Shown: positions 1 to 8,996, numbered from the stretch's first letter. The stretch is 64,000 bases of DNA from Parahoeflea halophila (GCF_900220985.1 NZ_OCPC01000005.1:1-64000); one strand, 5' to 3'. Numbers and translations are program-made. The notes: generated by a model not told the origin, from the letters alone.

Positions 1-2
1 GC

Positions 3-77
3 AAGCATGCCAGGAACGGGATGCTGTCGCCCGTCGAGTTCGAACGGCAGCAAGAAATGAAAACCGAGGGCGTCTAG
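3..77 (+). pseudogene. IS3-family transposase (OrfB) C-terminal tail, cut by the window edge
   Basis: The reading frame from base 3 encodes 24 residues ending in a stop at 75-77 and contains LSPVEFERQ, the typical carboxyl end of IS3-family OrfB (DDE integrase) proteins. The rest of the element would lie outside the window, so it may be intact or a remnant. The stop is followed by a short tail ending in CTATTCA, which reads TGAATAG on the other strand; IS3-family ends typically begin with TG. The inferred right end is therefore near base 95. A related remnant with the same tail occurs at 37.1-37.3 kb. Confidence 0.75.
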
Positions 78-95
78 AAAACTCGGGGCTATTCA
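78..95 (+). mobile_element. Inferred right end of the IS3-family element
   Basis: The bases after the transposase stop (tagaaaactcggggctattca) closely match those after the remnant at 37.27-37.29 kb (tagaaatctcgggtctattca), with two differences. This marks them as the shared terminal repeat of one IS family. The end lies only two bases before the ATG at 98, so the insertion seems to have cut into the upstream region of the next gene. Confidence 0.55.
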
Positions 96-97
96 AA

Positions 98-628
98 ATG
101 AACACGGAAAACCACCAAAAAACAACGTCGCTGAGCCATGCAGAAGACTATTTTCTGGAAGTGCTGACACCGAATAAAAAGGCGTTCTTTAATACCAGCA
201 GCACGTTCGCGACGGCACTAAATCTTGCCACCTCACTTTTCCATTTTCACGAGTGGCTATTCGATGAATTTAGGCCTGATCTCGAAATACATTACGGCAT
301 ACCCCTCTCGAGCAAAGGACGTTTCTGGCAAATTACTCAGAATAGCAATTCGAAATTCGGGTATATTCGGGACGTCACGAACGCTTCCAAACATGTGCGG
401 ATCGGCGGTGCGGGGCACCAGACGTCAACTGGAATGACCCACATAGCTAATACACACATTGTCGCAGCGGGTTGGCAAGTCGATGGCTTGGAAGAAGGAG
501 GGCATGGTGGTGACTCGATCGTTTTCGATGATGGCGGAAATCAGATTATTTTTGATGACTGCGCGCGTGAGCTGTTCGATCATTGGCAGACACTACTGCA
601 ATCTCTTACAGGGAAACTCTACACTTGA
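98..628 (+). CDS. Hypothetical protein, possibly 5'-truncated by an IS
   Basis: An open frame of 176 residues with no signal peptide or membrane segment. The carboxyl half is rich in Gly, Asp and His (HGGDSIVFDDGG near residues 136-147). I do not recognise the family. There is no ribosome-binding site before the ATG, because the sequence immediately upstream is the inferred end of an IS3-family element. Either the original start lay further upstream and was lost, or expression depends on the IS. Base composition is more AT-rich than in the nar genes, in line with accessory DNA. Confidence 0.5.
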   Translation: MNTENHQKTTSLSHAEDYFLEVLTPNKKAFFNTSSTFATALNLATSLFHFHEWLFDEFRPDLEIHYGIPLSSKGRFWQITQNSNSKFGYIRDVTNASKHVRIGGAGHQTSTGMTHIANTHIVAAGWQVDGLEEGGHGGDSIVFDDGGNQIIFDDCARELFDHWQTLLQSLTGKLYT

Positions 629-836
629 GTGTCCTGCCTATCAAAGGCAGCGCTCTCTGGCACTGCTTGAGTGCGATAACTCCTTGATCCGATAGGCATC
701 CATTTCCCTTCAGCGTCACCACAGGCGTGCGCCATCGCCTCCCGGCACAATCTGATCACACTGAACTCCGGAAACCTCCTTGGCGGCTTCAGAGGGGCAT
801 CCTACGCGTTAGAGGCACAAAACAAGGAGGTGCTTC

Positions 837-1823
837 ATGGCGACGATCCGAAGGCTCAGAGGCAAATGGCAAGCCCAGGTCAGACGTAAAGGAATTCCCC
901 CTCGTGCCAAAGGCTTCGAAACGAAAGCCGATGCCGAGCGATGGGCGCGGACACTCGAAGCTGAACTCGACCGCTCCGGCTCACTGCAAGACACGCGTCT
1001 CGCCGAGCGCATGACGGTCCGCGAGCTTCTTGAGCGCTATCTCCAAGAGATTACACCACACAAGCGCAGCGCGGCGACCGAGGGCTATCGCATCAAGGCT
1101 CTTATGAAGCGTGACATTGCGCACCGGACGCTTGCCATGCTGTCGTCTGTAGACGTGGCTACCTATCGAGACATGCGTCTCAAGTCCGTCTCAACCTCGA
1201 GCGTCATCCGTGAGCTGAACACGCTGGCGCATGCGATTGACGTGGGACGCAAGGAGTGGGGCGTGCACCTGCCGCAGAACCCTGTCCGGCTGATACGCCG
1301 CCCTGCCCCGCCGCGCGGTCGTGATCGTCGCCTTGAGGCCGGTGAGGAGCAGCGCCTTCTCGATGCAGCCGACGATGGGCGCAGTGAATACATGCGCCCC
1401 CTCATCATCCTCGCCATCGAGACCGCCATGCGTCAGGGCGAGATGCTTTCATTGACCTGGTCTGACATCGATCTCGACAAGCGCATTGCCCATCTGGACA
1501 TGACCAAGAACGGAGAGAGCCGGGATGTGCCGTTGAGCACCCGTGCGCTTGATGCGCTCCAGACGCTCAGGGGCATGCAGATTGATGGCCGAGTAATACC
1601 CAGCACAAGAAGCGCCGTGCAACAGACTTGGGGACACCTGCGCCAGCGCGCTGGCATCCCTGACCTCCGGTTTCACGATCTCCGTCACGAGGGTGTCTCG
1701 CGTCTTCTTGAGCGTGGACTGAACGTCATCGAGACCGCGACCATCTCCGGACACAAGGAGCTGCGCATGCTCCAGCGCTACAGTCATCTCCGCGCCGTCG
1801 ACCTTGTCGACCGCCTTGGGTGA
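837..1823 (+). CDS. Tyrosine-type site-specific integrase
   Basis: A 328-residue phage/ICE-type integrase that would insert or excise DNA by strand exchange through a phosphotyrosine intermediate. The order is an N-terminal Arg-rich arm-binding region (1-45), a SAM-like core-binding domain (about 58-140) and a catalytic domain (165-328). All catalytic residues are visible: Arg199 (TAMRQGE), Lys224, His280 and Arg283 (HDLRH), His306 (SGHKE) and nucleophile Tyr315 (RYSH). The ATG is preceded by a strong AAGGAGG. It appears intact, unlike the two other integrase remnants at 8.4-8.9 and 30.8-31.2 kb. No excisionase was recognised nearby, and I found no copy of the tRNA-Arg 3' end that would define its attachment site. 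Confidence 0.9.
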   Translation: MATIRRLRGKWQAQVRRKGIPPRAKGFETKADAERWARTLEAELDRSGSLQDTRLAERMTVRELLERYLQEITPHKRSAATEGYRIKALMKRDIAHRTLAMLSSVDVATYRDMRLKSVSTSSVIRELNTLAHAIDVGRKEWGVHLPQNPVRLIRRPAPPRGRDRRLEAGEEQRLLDAADDGRSEYMRPLIILAIETAMRQGEMLSLTWSDIDLDKRIAHLDMTKNGESRDVPLSTRALDALQTLRGMQIDGRVIPSTRSAVQQTWGHLRQRAGIPDLRFHDLRHEGVSRLLERGLNVIETATISGHKELRMLQRYSHLRAVDLVDRLG

Positions 1824-2766
1824 CGTCCGGATCAGTCAGCGATCTCAGACGGCTTGATTACCGCGACGACCTTGTCCAATCAGTCGATGACAACAGCGTG
1901 AGCGACGACCCGGGGGGAAGCGAAGTCCTAGAAAAATCAAGTGTCAATCAAGGGGATGCTTTCTGGTGCCACCGAAGTCCGGCGCCGGCTAGCCACCTAC
2001 CTGGGCGGGAGGCTGAGAGGTGTGACGACCTTTACATTTTGTCAACTTCGACCTTGCAGATCAGCCGAAAATGCACCCGCTGGGCTTGCATCATCGCGCC
2101 AGAACCTTGCCTGCTTCTTAGTCCGCCTAAGAGCCACTTAACCCTAACTTTACCCTAAATTGACAAGGAACGCCGGAATTTGCGTTTTTGGCGGTGATGT
2201 AAAGGTCGCATCGGTATGCGCGGGCGCCGGCAGCACCCGTCCGGAGGCAGGTAAACGGCATCTCGTGCGTTTTCGCCCTGGCGGCAACGATACGTATTTC
2301 TCCAGCGCGGGCTTCTAAGTCGCGGATCACCGGACTCGATCGGAAAAGCCTTGCCGCGCAATGCACGATAGATATACATCCTCCATTCGTTCGACCTCGA
2401 ATGTGCTTCTTCGCGCAACGGGTCTGCACCGCTATGCGGTCACCCCTCGGACTTAATGTCGTTGTTCAGACAGTGCTAGCACGACAGCTCTCGACTACCG
2501 GCAATAGGAGACGGCCTCGAACCTGACCAGGCAAACGATTCCGCCGTCTTGCCTTCGGGGGGGACAAACGTCTCCAGCCACCTGTGCACCATCGCTGCAC
2601 GGAGCAAATGTCAGTAATCTCACCGGCTGCGAATAATAATTGAGAAATCGGCGTCACGCCTCCCGCTGCTTGCTATATTGCGAGAAAGCGGTGCGCTGAG
2701 CACCGTGTGCCCAGAAATCCCAACCATATTCGCCGGAGAACCCCCAAGTTCTGCGAAGGAGAAACT
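1824..2766. other. 943-bp stretch without a convincing gene
   Basis: Lies between the integrase and the orphan gene at 2767. Open frames exist on both strands, but none has a good ribosome-binding site together with a protein-like composition. The bases at 2135-2165 are AT-richer and contain repeated CCTAA-like units. Probably degraded island DNA plus the promoter of the 2767 gene. Confidence 0.4.
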
Positions 2767-3864
2767 ATGCAAAAAGCACAGCAAACACATTCAGTTCGGA
2801 TCAAACACCTGCTTCGCGCCGGCGAAGTGTTCGATCGAAAGACGCTGGCAGCGGAGCCGAGCCTCTTTGCTTCCAAGTGGTTCGATTATCGGTTCATCTC
2901 CCCGTATAGGGCCACCATGCTCTTTGTAAGAACATACCAGGACGTCTTCCGGCGGAAGATTGCCCAAGTGGTCGACAAAGGACTGGCCTCGAACGTAAGC
3001 GGCATCAAGGCAACTAGTCTCAAGAACAACGACCAAGTCCGCACTCAAGTCTGGAAGGCTCGTCAACGTGCCGACGAGGTGGGGATGCCATACGATCTCT
3101 ACATCGAAGCAGCTTTCGAGTTCGCCCTCAATAGAAACCGGACGATGATGCCGCAGCCCAATCAGCTGCATTTTCCTGGGAACGCCGAGGAGAGTTGGAA
3201 GTCGTTCCGAGACAAGGTATGGGCCGATCGAATCCGGAACGGCCTGTTCAAGGTCACGCATCCTGCATACCGCGTCGAGAACTATCGAGGCCTGGTGGCC
3301 CAGGACGAGTATCGGCAGTTCGTCAGACTCCAGGCATCCGACTTCCACAAGCCACTTCGACACGTCATGCAGCGGTATTGCTTTGAGTTTGAGCAAATGC
3401 CGCCGGAGATTTTCGAGGGCATCGTCTCACCGGAAGTGTTTGACAACGAACTGGCAGTTGCACGTCAAGAAGCGGATCGTTCTGTATTCGATCCGGAGCC
3501 GCTGCAGCCGTTTGAGAAAGACGACCTTTGGCCATCATGTTTCGGTCTGCCGCATGCCCGCAATCCAGAAGCTTCGCCCTGTTCGGATTGTCGCGAGTGC
3601 GCCGGCTGCAAACTTGTCGGCGAAGGAATTCTGAAAAAACTGATGGAACGTCACGGGTCGACCGAGCCTAAGGATGACCACAAGAAAACCCTGGCTCGGG
3701 AGAGAAAGCGGAAGCAGCGCCGTCTTGAGAAAGAACGCGCGACGACGGACGCCAAGCCGGAGAATGAGACGCGTGCGCTAGATTTACCACCGGAAAACCG
3801 AGCTTCTATCGGGCCGGAGATAACCTTGGGATCCCCGGAAGCAGGTGTCACGCTTTCCAATTAA
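2767..3864 (+). CDS. Hypothetical protein with a cysteine-rich cluster
   Basis: A 365-residue soluble protein of unknown function. The start at 2767 is chosen because GAAGGAGAAACT precedes the ATG; an upstream GTG/ATG extension of 20 residues lacks a site. A cluster of Cys258, Cys272, Cys275, Cys278 and Cys281 (spacing C-x13-C-x2-C-x2-C-x2-C) could bind zinc or an iron-sulfur cluster. It is followed by a strongly basic, coiled-coil-like tail (about 300-330, KKTLARERKRKQRR) suggestive of nucleic-acid binding. The location beside an integrase suggests an island-borne DNA- or RNA-associated protein, but this is inference only. Confidence 0.6.
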   Translation: MQKAQQTHSVRIKHLLRAGEVFDRKTLAAEPSLFASKWFDYRFISPYRATMLFVRTYQDVFRRKIAQVVDKGLASNVSGIKATSLKNNDQVRTQVWKARQRADEVGMPYDLYIEAAFEFALNRNRTMMPQPNQLHFPGNAEESWKSFRDKVWADRIRNGLFKVTHPAYRVENYRGLVAQDEYRQFVRLQASDFHKPLRHVMQRYCFEFEQMPPEIFEGIVSPEVFDNELAVARQEADRSVFDPEPLQPFEKDDLWPSCFGLPHARNPEASPCSDCRECAGCKLVGEGILKKLMERHGSTEPKDDHKKTLARERKRKQRRLEKERATTDAKPENETRALDLPPENRASIGPEITLGSPEAGVTLSN

Positions 3865-4260
3865 GTTTAGATACTTATAAGATATAATTATAAGAAAAAC
3901 AAAAGCTATTGGGGAGCGTGACACTCTCGCTCCTCAAACCCAAACCTTCTCCGGCCCGACAAAAACGCGTTCACCAAAAAGGATAAACAACGTCTCCGGC
4001 TATGCAGGCGCCCCCGCCGGTGAAGAAGCAAATTCCTTCTTCAGGCGCAAGCAGCATCTCCGGTGTGAGGATTCTCACCTACTTCGGTAAGACATACTCC
4101 GGCTCTCCTTCGTCGTGCCGGCGACCTCCGTCCCGGCTGTGACACAAAGCGAAGGCTAAACCGGCCCAGAGTTTACCGCCGGCTCAAGATTGACCTGCGG
4201 GCGCGCTGGTAAGCAACCGTAGGCCGGACGGCGAATTCCCTTCCCAGCACCCGAACGCTC

Positions 4261-4288
4261 GCCAGTGAGCTTCCCTGAGTCAAACAGA
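4261..4288 (+). repeat. 28-bp direct repeat, copy 1
   Basis: The 28 bases starting GCCAGTGAGCTTCC and ending GTCAAACAGA recur exactly at 4653-4680, 392 bp downstream in the same orientation. No gene in either orientation clearly explains the repeat. Confidence 0.8.
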
Positions 4289-4652
4289 GCGCATCTAACA
4301 TCAGATCGAGGCCCGGCTCTCGTGTCTCGTGCAGACGTGACGGGCTCGCCGGAGAGTATGAGAAAGTCGTTTCCCGTGACTGCCCGCTCCATCCCCGGCA
4401 GAAGCCCGCTGCTCTCACCGAAAAACAGGACACGAGGCGCATGGCGTCAGGTGTCCAGGTTCCGGCTTCGGTGCGTTCGCGGATCCGTTCCTCGGCAAGG
4501 CGAAGGACCGGCTCGACGCCCACATCGACACTTGACGCCCTGTGTATGTCGCCGGCCTCCTGGACGCCGTCAGCGCCGAATTGATCAGAAGACTCACTGA
4601 GGCGCATCAGCGTCGCGGATGATGAATTCCTTATCGCACGCGTCAAATGCGC

Positions 4653-4680
4653 GCCAGTGAGCTTCCCTGAGTCAAACAGA
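4653..4680 (+). repeat. 28-bp direct repeat, copy 2
   Basis: Exact second copy of 4261-4288. The flanks diverge immediately (CTC versus GCG before; GCG versus ACA after), so this is a short duplicated element rather than a long duplication. It could be a scar of an insertion or excision, or a binding site. Confidence 0.8.
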
Positions 4681-4949
4681 ACATGTTGAGCACCAGCTGG
4701 AGATACTCAAGTGCAGCGCGGACTGCACGATTGCGCAATCCCGGTCTACTGACGCGGTGAACGCCACCCGATCCCGGCCGCCACCCAGTCACCAGAGCAA
4801 TGCTGCGTTGAAGCATCTACCGAACGATCCCTGTAGCCTCGCCCTACTGCTCTGGCCTGAACGCCAACGCGTCGGCAATAGGGGTCCTCTTGCCTGGCGC
4901 CATCCACCAATGCAATATGACGTTAAAATTCATCGTTTGGATCAAAATA

Positions 4950-6323
4950 ATGAACACCATGGAACCACTTCAATTCACATCCGAAATACGTGGACTAGCT
5001 GCATTAAGAATATTTTTCGGTTTTTATAATAATCCTATTCTCACATCTTCGAATATACTTGACAAGCATGGGAACGCAGTATCGATTGCAATTCCTTTTT
5101 TCGGCAAAAAAACACCTCCAGATGCAATTATATTTTATGGCGCTGAAAATAATCGCAAAGTATACGCTAAATGGGATGATTTGCGGATGACCGCACTTTG
5201 GCCCATCAGTGCAAAGCCGAACACGGCGCAGCAAAAAATCCGACACAACTACATGTGCCTTTCGGGAAAGCCCCATCGAGACATTGCGGTCCAGATCGAA
5301 GCGCCACTGAACCGCACTCAGATCACAAAACTATCGGTCGAAATGCACGCCGTTATTAAACCGGTGATAGACAAGGTATTTACTCAGGACACATTCGATC
5401 TGGTCAAGTTTCACAAGGACCTCTCCATCCAATGCGCGCTCAACCTGCTCTTTGGTGAGCGGAACGCAGAACGGGCGCTCCATATCGGCCATCTGGTAGA
5501 TCGATTGAATCTTTCCAACTATCTAATATCAAACAGAATTCTGAAATACAACATTCCGGGACTTCCATTCCACCGCCTATTGCGGCAGGCGGAAGATGTC
5601 AGGGACACGCTAATGGGATGGATCAAGGAAGCAGCCGGCCAACCTGCCAATACAAATCTTCGGACATCGGTCTTGAACATGGCTGACGCGGATGGTCAAG
5701 TTTTTAGCTTTGATTTCAAGATCGGATGCCTTGGAACCCTAGTCTGGGCGGCCATCGACACACCTTCATTGGGGGCGTTGTGGACGACGATCTTGCTGTC
5801 GCGCAATCCGGAGACAGCGGCAAAACTGCATGACGAACTTAAGGCTGCTGGTTTCTCGAAAAAAACAAGCACAGAAGAACTCAACAACTTGCCATATCTC
5901 AATGGAGTTGTGCTGGAGTCTCTGCGCTTGTCGCCGCCAGCAACTTTCATTCCGCTCAAGTCAGTGCGCGAAACATCAATCGGGTCCATTAAAGTGCCGG
6001 CTAATACAGCAATCTACTTGTGCCCTCGCGAGACCCAGCGGGATCCCACCGTCTATCCGGACCCCGAAATGTTCCGACCCGAACGCTGGGACGCCAAGAC
6101 AGCACCGGATGCTTATGAATTCATTGCCTTCAGCGGCGGCGTGCGCCGCTGTCCCGGAGCTACCTTTGCCACCATCTACATCAAAATGGTGATCGCCATG
6201 TTGGTTGAGCGTGGCGGCCTGGAACTCCTTACGCGCGAATCTATTGCGGTCCGCTCGGTTCCGACCATGGAACCCCTGAAACCAGTGTTTGCACGACCCA
6301 GCGCATCAGGACAATTCTGCTAG
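4950..6323 (+). CDS. Cytochrome P450
   Basis: A 457-residue soluble heme-thiolate monooxygenase. Visible family features are the K-helix ExxR (Glu323-Ser-Leu-Arg326), the FRPERW meander (about 375-380) and the heme loop FSGGVRRCPG with axial Cys401. The I-helix oxygen-activation motif reads AAIDT (267-271) instead of the usual AGxDT, and the C-helix region has GKPHRD. The ATG at 4950 has only a weak GGAT upstream; in-frame TTG 4890 (after AGGGG) or ATG 4917 are alternatives that add 20 or 11 residues. No ferredoxin or reductase gene is adjacent, so electrons must come from elsewhere. The first third is markedly AT-richer than the neighbouring genes, which suggests acquisition by transfer. Substrate unknown. 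Confidence 0.9.
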   Translation: MNTMEPLQFTSEIRGLAALRIFFGFYNNPILTSSNILDKHGNAVSIAIPFFGKKTPPDAIIFYGAENNRKVYAKWDDLRMTALWPISAKPNTAQQKIRHNYMCLSGKPHRDIAVQIEAPLNRTQITKLSVEMHAVIKPVIDKVFTQDTFDLVKFHKDLSIQCALNLLFGERNAERALHIGHLVDRLNLSNYLISNRILKYNIPGLPFHRLLRQAEDVRDTLMGWIKEAAGQPANTNLRTSVLNMADADGQVFSFDFKIGCLGTLVWAAIDTPSLGALWTTILLSRNPETAAKLHDELKAAGFSKKTSTEELNNLPYLNGVVLESLRLSPPATFIPLKSVRETSIGSIKVPANTAIYLCPRETQRDPTVYPDPEMFRPERWDAKTAPDAYEFIAFSGGVRRCPGATFATIYIKMVIAMLVERGGLELLTRESIAVRSVPTMEPLKPVFARPSASGQFC

Positions 6324-6753
6324 ATAAATACCTGCGGTGAAGCGCAGCAGTGTTTGCGTGAAAGAAACTCGCGCTAAGGTCTCATAGACAAGCTCCGGTT
6401 GTTCAGGGCCATCGACATGGCGGCGATTCAATGCTTGATAACCAAGGGCGAGATGACTGGCAGGACGATGATAGAGTAGACCGCACTGCTCCAGAACTTT
6501 CGGAGAGTGGCGACCTACTTTGTGGTTGTTTGTTTCGCCTCTTTCGTCATCTCCTCCCGCCACAACCCCGGCACACTAGCGCACTCGACGGGTCTCGCCC
6601 CCTCCGCCACCTGCCAGCGAATTCAGACCGTCCAAACCATTTTCGGCGTTGATGCGCCGCTCGTGATCAGCTAGAAGACCGTCAGCCAGCCGCTTTGCGC
6701 CGCCCAGGTCATGCCCCTTGCGGCAGACTCGCCGCCCGCCAGGCGCCACGGAT
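6324..6753. other. 430-bp gap between the P450 and tRNA-Arg
   Basis: No convincing gene. A minus-strand frame ending near 6306 contains RPASHLALGY, faintly like the end of DDE transposases (RPHxALGY), but it has no catalytic region and I do not call it. The last part should contain the tRNA promoter. Confidence 0.35.
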
Positions 6754-6830
6754 GCACCCGTAGCTCAGCTGGATAGAGTGCTGCCCTCCGAAGGCAGAGG
6801 TCAGAGGTTCGAATCCTCTCGGGTGCGCCA
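6754..6830 (+). tRNA. tRNA-Arg (anticodon CCG)
   Basis: A 77-nt cloverleaf: acceptor GCACCCG pairs with CGGGTGC; D arm GCTC-AGCTGGATA-GAGT; anticodon stem CTGCC/GGCAG with loop CTCCGAA giving CCG; T arm AGAGG-TTCGAAT-CCTCT; discriminator G and an encoded CCA. tRNA-Arg genes are frequent integration targets. Here a repeated segment begins 35 bases downstream, and integrase relics lie at 8.4-8.9 kb and 30.8-31.2 kb. Confidence 0.97.
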
Positions 6831-6864
6831 TAAAATCAAAGACTTAAGCTCAGCCAGCACGCTT

Positions 6865-7169
6865 TGTATGGAACGAGTACGGAAAATAGGGAGCGAGACA
6901 GCGCGCCTTAACACCGTCCTAGCACTCTAGGAAAATCTTTATTTCAGCTTACCAGTCGCCGTGCGGAAGGCTCTGAAATGCGCTGCGTCGATTACTACCG
7001 ACTCTGATCGATGGACATAACCGTCTAGCCGCGCGATGCTCTTTGCCAGAGTACAATGGATAGAGAGGCTGGAATGGGGTTTTGGGTATTCGACCTGACC
7101 AACATCACTGTCTTACATCAGGCGAGCAAAGAACCTTTGACCCGACCGATGCGGACAACCATCCACGGC
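6865..7169 (+). repeat. Diverged 305-bp repeat, copy A (tRNA-proximal)
   Basis: Colinear with 31211-31516 from TGTATGG through TCTAGCCGCGC and GAGAGGCTGGAATGGG to CGACCGATGC. The start-codon offsets are 209 and 210 bases, so net indels are minimal. It covers about 209 bases upstream of the 7074 gene plus its first 32 codons. Protein-level differences are mostly conservative, suggesting both copies once encoded working genes. Confidence 0.8.
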
Positions 7170-7598
7170 GAGGCTACACAAGAGGCCCACTTAAACTCCG
7201 GTATTGTGCCTAACATCGTCACAGCGCTCTCTCACGTCGAAGCCACAGTCAGCCTTTATGAGCGCTCAAATCCCGAATGGAGGTCTTTGCTTCGATCAAT
7301 GGGACATGACCTTCCCACAAGCGAACAATCTATCTCCGGTTTCATAAACTGCCATCAGAACCCCGATATGCTTGGAGCGATATTCATCGCTGAGAGCGAC
7401 GAGATCAGCAGGATACGGAGCACCGTCGAGATCGCTTTGCTAACGTCAGAGCGAAGAAAATTGCGGCTTCTCGCAGGGTCTGTGTATTTCCGAGAAGACG
7501 GTGCAGATGCCCCCTCACCGACCATGCGGGAGTTTTATTCGTCCGGCAGGCCGTTGTATTTCGATGAATTCAGTTTTTCCCTGAGCAAAGATTTATAG
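7074..7598 (+). CDS. Hypothetical protein; intact copy of a duplicated gene
   Basis: A 174-residue soluble protein of unknown family. The ATG at 7074 (MGFWVFDL) is preferred over 7056 because GAGAGGCTGGA precedes it, and because the diverged second copy at 31421 conserves this ATG and the same leader (MGFWTFDL) but not the upstream one. The middle contains a helical stretch (about residues 105-150). The second copy is truncated after about 35 codons. The gene lies 243 bases after tRNA-Arg on the same strand, a typical site for island cargo. No function can be assigned. Confidence 0.65.
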   Translation: MGFWVFDLTNITVLHQASKEPLTRPMRTTIHGEATQEAHLNSGIVPNIVTALSHVEATVSLYERSNPEWRSLLRSMGHDLPTSEQSISGFINCHQNPDMLGAIFIAESDEISRIRSTVEIALLTSERRKLRLLAGSVYFREDGADAPSPTMREFYSSGRPLYFDEFSFSLSKDL

Positions 7599-8382
7599 AT
7601 TTGCGCCGTTGCGACTTGCCTCATCCATCCATCTTCGTCGCTGAGTGGAATTGGATAAGACAAATGATTGCCGGGCTCTTATGGTGTGAACGGCATAAAT
7701 GCAGAGCTAGGGCTGTTTCGACTATGGCTTTTTTCAACCTCATGTGGGTGCGGCCTAGTCCGTTGCCTTGCGTTCAGACTCGCACTCCCCATCCCCCTGC
7801 GGGCCATCACTTCCATGGAGTGGCTTAGCTGGCAAAAGCCGCCCATGGACCTTTCACCTGGATAACAGACATCGATCAGATGGTCTTCGCTAGGCAGACG
7901 CCGCAATCCGGGGTCTCTTGGAACGTTACTCGCGCGCGGCCGCGCGCGCGAGGACAAATGTCTACATTTGTCTACATTCTCGGTCGTGTTGATTCTCGGG
8001 GCGACATCCGCGGATCTTGCGGAGAGGGGGAGAAGCAGATCCGACCGAGACACATCCTCGTTTTATTTAAAAACTGAATATATTACGCTTATTCAATCCG
8101 AAATCATAGAATTTGTGCACCCCACACAAGGCCTAATGATTGCTATTTGCAATCAATGAGCTCGGACGGCTCAATTCCTTCGGGCCCGGCTTGCAGATCT
8201 TGAGATGAAGGCCTTTTTGCCGGTGCGGTTAAAACCGATGCACCGAAAAAGTGCCGCGAGTCGAAAGTCATCGAGGTTAGGCAGATACGTCTGCCGCGAA
8301 ATCCTGCAACAGTCCGACAATGAGACCGGACGCTGCCATGTTGGCTTCCGGCCCCTTTGGTTCACCATGCTCGCCTAACCTC
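7599..8382. other. About 780 bp without a recognisable gene; contains palindromes
   Basis: No frame has both a ribosome-binding site and a family-like sequence. A GC palindrome (7931-7948) is followed by a perfect 7-bp-arm inverted repeat (7954-7971) and a tandem 10-bp repeat (7959-7978). The right part may include the lost N-terminal portion of the integrase pseudogene that follows. Confidence 0.4.
7931..7978. repeat. Compound palindrome and short tandem repeat
   Basis: Bases 7931-7948 are an 18-bp self-complementary CG tract (CGCGCGCGGCCGCGCGCG). Then ACAAATG-TCTA-CATTTGT (7954-7971) is a perfect inverted repeat, and TGTCTACATT is repeated head-to-tail at 7959-7968 and 7969-7978. Such symmetry fits a protein-binding site or a hairpin end, but no gene start is close by. 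Confidence 0.6.
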
Positions 8383-8903
8383 CTCACGCTAATTTTGGCC
8401 AATGGAGTGCGCGACAGGGCGCTGTTCGGGCTTGCAATCGACAGCAAGCTGCGCGGTTGTGATCTGCTCAAGCCAAAGATCGGAACCCCGGTCAGTGGAC
8501 CTGCGATCCGCACGCGCGCTATGGTCGTTCGGTAGAAAACTGGTCGTCTGCTACAGTTCGAGATAACAGCGGATGTGTGGGCGAGCCTGCTCGCCTGGTT
8601 GGAACGGAGGGATGAGACCGTGGAAGACGATACCTTCCCAAGCCGCGTTGGTCCGGCAACGCACCTGAGCACCGGCAGTATGAGCGGTTAGTTGATGAAG
8701 GGGTCACCGCAATAGGTCTGCAGCCGCAGGACTATGGCACCCATTTCTCGCGTAGGACAAAGGCGGCGATGGTCTACAAGGCGACAGGCAATCTCAGAGC
8801 GATCCATATCCTCCTTGTCCACACCAAGATCGAAAACACTGTCCGATATCTTGGCGTCGACATCGAAGATGCCCTGGAATTGGCGGAACATACTGAGATT
8901 TGA
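8383..8903 (+). pseudogene. Tyrosine recombinase pseudogene (one stop, one frameshift)
   Basis: Read on the plus strand, this is a recombinase with RDRALFGLAIDSKLRGCDLL, then KTGRxxQFEIT, then in another frame QYERLVDEG, DYGTHFSRRTKAA, TGNLRAIHILLVHTK and VRYLGVDIEDALELAE up to a stop at 8901. The recombinase H-xx-R, H and Y positions are recognisable (THFSRR, VHTK, RYLG). Two lesions are visible: an in-frame TAG at 8533-8535 where the family has CAG (Gln), a C-to-T change, and a one-base deletion near 8675 that turned ACCCGGCAG (Thr-Arg-Gln) into ACCGGCAG. The N-terminal part is not recognisable. It is a dead copy. Confidence 0.8.
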
Positions 8904-8996
8904 TCGTAAGCTGCTCCGCGCTACCAGTGGCCGTACCCCACTTAAACTGCCGATGCCGCCACGCAGAAACGCGACCCATCTCGGTCATTTGGGGCT

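Larger units (their letters stand above)
3865..4949. other. About 1.1 kb with no recognisable intact gene
   Basis: Begins with an AT-rich stretch and a weak hairpin (GGAGCG/CGCTCC near 3913-3935) that could end transcription of the gene before it. The rest contains a 28-bp direct repeat (4261-4288 and 4653-4680) and short broken frames on both strands. It reads as decayed sequence. The last 60 bases form the 5' region of the P450 gene. Confidence 0.4.

Noticed and set aside
1820-2158. 112-codon frame after the integrase
   Set aside because: Starts at a GTG overlapping the integrase stop but without a family-like sequence; probably chance.
4173-4646. 157-codon minus-strand frame in the repeat-bearing gap
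   Set aside because: No recognisable domain or ribosome-binding site; its end overlaps one repeat copy and the composition looks non-coding.
6306-6563. Minus-strand frame with RPASHLALGY, like a transposase end
   Set aside because: The match is only a few residues, and no catalytic region or terminal repeats were found.
8277-8672. 131-codon minus-strand frame
   Set aside because: Antisense to the integrase pseudogene, which is recognisable on the plus strand.
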